The notes beneath the pieces were generated by a model. That model was not told the origin of the DNA, did not search any database, and was given only the letters and a program-made list of their open reading frames with translations. A DNA stretch of 64,000 nucleotides from Zygnema cylindricum (Eukaryota; Streptophyta; Zygnematophyceae; Zygnematales; Zygnemataceae): assembly GCA_037447655.1 (NCBI GenBank), contig JBBHKE010000867.1, forward strand, positions 62,001 through 126,000. The letters are read 5' to 3'. Positions within the stretch are counted from its first letter, which is position 1; each line of letters begins with the position of its first letter. Position numbers and translations under genes: made by a program. Of the stretch, positions 60,562-64,000 are shown in pieces.

Positions 60562-62179
60562 CTTTGAAACGATATCAGTACAATACAGAAGTACAACACT
60601 TTTTTGGCAGCCGTCAGTTTTTACCTAACACCGGTGGGTTTAGCAAAGGTTGCAATAAAATCAACAATAGAAAAGCTACCGGCAGGCAGTATAACTCAAA
60701 GTATACATTTAGGTTTGTATATATAATATATCTTGAATCGTCTGACGACCAGCATTGAACGACTGATCCTGGAGTCGCACGACAGGTTCTGGCGATAAGG
60801 TAGTCGCACATACCAACGATAAGCATAACTACAATTTGTCTATTTCATGTTTTTTTACATGGGAGGGTACAAATGGGGTTCTCCAGTCGACGAGTCCTGC
60901 GATCGTACATATGTACTTTTGTACTATTCGAATCTAAGATACGGTTTACGTGTTGTCGTAAGTCTCTGGCCACTGAATTGTCAGTTTGTCAGTCGAGCAA
61001 TCGGACAATCCAATTCCCAAAAACACTCGGCGACATGCATCGCATAGAAATCGCAGATAACAACAAATCAGAGTCATACGACAAACTTAGTAATCGCAAT
61101 TGCGACATTAGGCGACTAAATCGGCAATCCTATGCAGATCGGACGTCACGGCTCCGTTCCCATGGGAACTTTGATTGACCCCAGCTGTCACTCGCCGACT
61201 GGCAACGAGTTGTCACAGACGGCCAACAGTAAACCCTACAGATACGACCGGCTTTTCGAATGCAGGTTTTCTACATCGTTGTTTCCACACGTGCGACCTA
61301 GGCGGCTGCTTAATCACCCGTCCGTCAAGGGTACAATCGAACGGCGGCGTCAAAAATGCCGCCGCCGACAATCATTTGCCTAAACTTCAATTGCAAATCA
61401 AAACTTCGATTTAGGTATCATATGGGTTCGGCTCCATTGGCCGACTTCCTCTGATCAAAACGATAATGAAAGGACAATTTATGGACGTCGATTCAAATTC
61501 GGCGAGAATCGGTCGGCTAAGCACCACGCTAGCATGATTGACCGAACCAAAAATGCGCCACATGAAACATTGCTCTATGGGTGGCACTTTTTTGGATCAA
61601 ACAATCGTGTGAATACAATTTTCGGCCGTTCGATTCTAGGAAAATACGAGAAACGTATTTTCTCGGCTATTTCGACCCAAACAATGGCAACATATGGAGC
61701 TGAAGCCTACCATGGAACTTTGGGTTTTGGGATATAAACAATACTCATTCCCTATGAGCTGAAAATAAGTCGGATATAGGTCACTTAACCCATGGCGCTG
61801 TGTCGTTGCACAATAACAATCCGAAGTTAAGATACTCACAATTTGAAAAGGCTACAAAATGCATACGAAACATTTTGCATAATATGTCAAATAGTAAAAG
61901 CAACATATTTAAGTTATTTCATTGTTTGTTAAATTTTTGTAGCGTAAAAGACTAGAAGGTGTTAAAAATTAACATACACAATAACATGTCACATGTTTTG
62001 GCCATTGATTGCACCAAAAAGTCAACTGGACATTCATTAATTCGTGTTTTGGATGCCAAAGATGATAATCAAGAACCACCATACTAAAGTTGTGGTAGGT
62101 TGGTTTTAGACCATAAATATAGGAATCTTAAAAATGCGTTTCTCTACTTCAGATTACATCACTTAAAAAGTATTATATA
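60562..62179. other. Upstream region of the lipase gene, no other gene recognised
   Basis: No gene motif or transposon boundary was found. Between about 60950 and 61420 there are overlapping open frames on the plus strand with no recognisable domain. Confidence 0.4.
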
Positions 62180-62307
62180 TCATGAAATATATCGCGATAA
62201 TTTTTGTTGGTCCCGGTACGATATATCGAGGCCTCTGACCGATCAATAATCGATGTATCGAATATCAAAATTATCGCGATATGATTTTACCCGATATCCA
62301 ACATTAT
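62180..62307. mobile_element. Truncated B-type MITE (right half)
   Basis: Colinear with the right half of the element at 16887-17237, including the block 'gttggtcccggtac' and the end 'acccgatatccaaca'. The left half and any target duplication are missing. Confidence 0.7.
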
Positions 62308-62730
62308 GTAAAATACACTGATTGACAGCTCTTAGGGGAAAAAGAAAATAGCAAAATTCACACAAAATTACTGATATTACTGTTGAAGTTGAATTTGAAC
62401 TACAGCAAAGTACATCGCAATTTGCTCTGAATAGGGAAAGTGTTCAAGTTCCGTACAAGAGGTGTCATGTTCAGCGTGGAAGTTCACTTTCTCTCGCATA
62501 AAACCACGAGCAGATAGAAAATTAAACTGTAAATAACCGAAAGCCAGAATAACTTTGTCATGAACAAATCGTAAATTCGTCAAAATAACGTGACCATGTT
62601 CGGATTCATATTTTTTTAATTTTTGGAGCAACTTAGAAATAAGGTAAGAGAGGCAAAGGCAAGGTAATGAGGTATGACAATAGGCATTTATCAAGCGTTC
62701 CGACGGTTAGGCCCAAATGAGCAGCTTTAA

Positions 62731-62910
62731 CAATCATTTTCGTGTTTAATCATCAGTTTAGTGTCTAGTAAACATTTTCGTGTTTAATCACCAGTTATAG
62801 TGTCTAATCATCATTTTCGTGTTTAATCACCAGTTATAGTGTCTAATCATCATTTTCATGTTTAGTCATCACTTTATTGTTTAATCATCAATTTAGTATT
62901 TGATTATCAT
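62731..62910. repeat. Minisatellite (ATCATTTTCGTGTTTAATC)n
   Basis: Imperfect repeats built of 'catcattttcgtgtttaat' and 'caccagttatagtgtctaat' modules, ending about 30 bp before the composite element. Confidence 0.85.
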
Positions 62911-62940
62911 TGTAGAAACGTGGTCAACTTGTATGTCAAC

Positions 62941-63838
62941 TACACCATGAATGGCTATTAGCGTTAAGAAATAACTAGTGTAAATCAGATAGTGTTTAAT
63001 TCTAATTTGGTTTCAAAGCCCTTCGCCAAGATAAAGTTAACTTCAGTTCAGGTTCAAGGCCTTTCACCAAGAAAAGTTGACTCTAACTTGGGTACATTTT
63101 TCCCATAGAGTGGCTGGTATAGCCTGAGTTCACATAGTCGACATTTGAACATGTGAGAACACGTTCGTGTGATGTTCCCCCGTCTTTATCACTGGGAATC
63201 AAATCTGAGTGCGCTTTTTCGTGTCGACGCACTCACTTTCACGTGTCAGCGCCTTTATCTGACACTCTTTCTATACAATTATTCGGAACAATGAGAAATT
63301 TTAGTGCGGACAAACAAATTTCGTACACTACACTAAAAAAAAACTGTTAAAATTAAAGTTGTTAACCCTAATTAAACAGTACCTACATTAACAGAAAAAA
63401 ACAATTAGAGTTATCAATTCTATTGTAGGTTCAGAGGTCAAATTTAGAGGCGTCGAATTGGTAATCGCAATTCACAGTGTAGTGTAGTGCATCGAAGGCC
63501 CATTGCCAATATTCGATATATAACTAATTTTTGATCTGATAAAATATCACGATATTTCAATGGTATATTGTCTCGATATGCTGATACACGATCAATTGAA
63601 AGTGATGTTAGATTCCAAAACATTTCAAAACACCCCCTTGGGGGGCAGTATGCATACGGATACCGTACATTATCTTCCGTACTACAGTTCTACGGGCCCC
63701 CACCTCTCACCAAATACACCGCAATATTTTTGGTTGGTCCCGGAGCGATATATCGAGTCCCTTGACCATTGAATATTCGATGTCAAATATCAACTATCGA
63801 ATTTATCGCGATAAGAATTCTACAGATACACAACACCA
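62941..63838. mobile_element. Composite hAT-like element, A module + B module, perfect 8-bp TSD
   Basis: The A terminus TACACCATGAATGGC is at 62941 and the A right end near 63481. The B module then runs to ...CAGATACACAACACCA at 63838. The flanks are ATGTCAAC at 62933-62940 and 63839-63846, identical. This is the third copy of the A+B architecture, more diverged than the others, and it is non-coding. Confidence 0.83.
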
Positions 63839-64000
63839 ATGTCAACACAGCAAAAAGTACCATAGTGAAGCAGAATAAGGCAGAGCAGTTGCCTTTACAT
63901 TAACAGATAGAACATTTTAGGGTCCACTTTGCCCCAAATTGCACATTCAGTCTCCATTGTGCTATAGCTTGAAAAAGCCAGATTTTTTCTTACAGGTGTA

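Noticed and set aside
60873-61414. Overlapping plus-strand frames upstream of the lipase gene
   Set aside because: No domain, no plausible splice sites and no similarity I recognise; likely chance frames in GC-richer spacer.

Overview
This window is nuclear DNA from a land plant, most likely a seed plant. Four genes interrupted by GT-AG introns can be read: a LIR1-type chloroplast protein, a plastid-type plant transaldolase, a glyoxalase I-like VOC protein and a lysosomal-acid-lipase-type hydrolase. Most of the rest is transposon-derived. Two Ty1/copia complexes, several families of short terminal-inverted-repeat elements and long simple-sequence tracts fill the space between genes. I cannot name the species from the sequence.

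Layout. 1-6584: a rearranged copia complex. It has a gag-start/RNase H remnant, LTRs in both orientations and a minus-strand gag-protease-integrase remnant carrying a nested solo LTR with a 5-bp target duplication. 6585-9017: repeat-rich spacer and the LIR1 promoter side. 9018-10563 (+): LIR1. 11789-16229 (-): transaldolase, tail to tail with LIR1. 16887-22941: five TIR elements of three kinds. 23355-27787: a copia RT relic, unrecognised coding-like stretches and the glyoxalase gene (-). 28856-35934: more TIR elements. 33171-41200: a tandem segmental duplication whose first copy has gained a 2.46-kb transposon and a TA-microsatellite block. 41313-43800: an ATC microsatellite followed by a long AT-rich degenerate satellite. 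43926-52326: a second copia complex with a nearly full-length but inactivated element and two almost identical-length LTRs. 53085-60561 (-): an 11-exon lipase-family gene with repeat-laden introns. 60562-64000: spacer with one more composite transposon.

How the genes relate. They do not form an operon or cluster; each is an independent nuclear gene. LIR1 (photosynthetic ferredoxin-NADP reductase anchoring) and transaldolase (oxidative/reductive pentose phosphate chemistry) would both be expected in plastids. The glyoxalase-like protein belongs to a methylglyoxal/VOC family. The lipase-like protein has a signal peptide and is expected in the secretory or vacuolar route.

Two observations stand out. 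(1) The lipase-family protein has aspartate where the catalytic serine of the nucleophile elbow should be (G-Y-D-Q-G), as in epoxide hydrolases and haloalkane dehalogenases, while the other two triad positions remain. (2) A modular, non-autonomous hAT-like transposon is present. A module ending in TACACCGCGAATCG is fused through a shared TA to a module ending in TAGTGTTGGGTATCG. The same A+B composite occurs three times in the window, each time with a different, perfect 8-bp target duplication, so the composite itself is the unit that moved.
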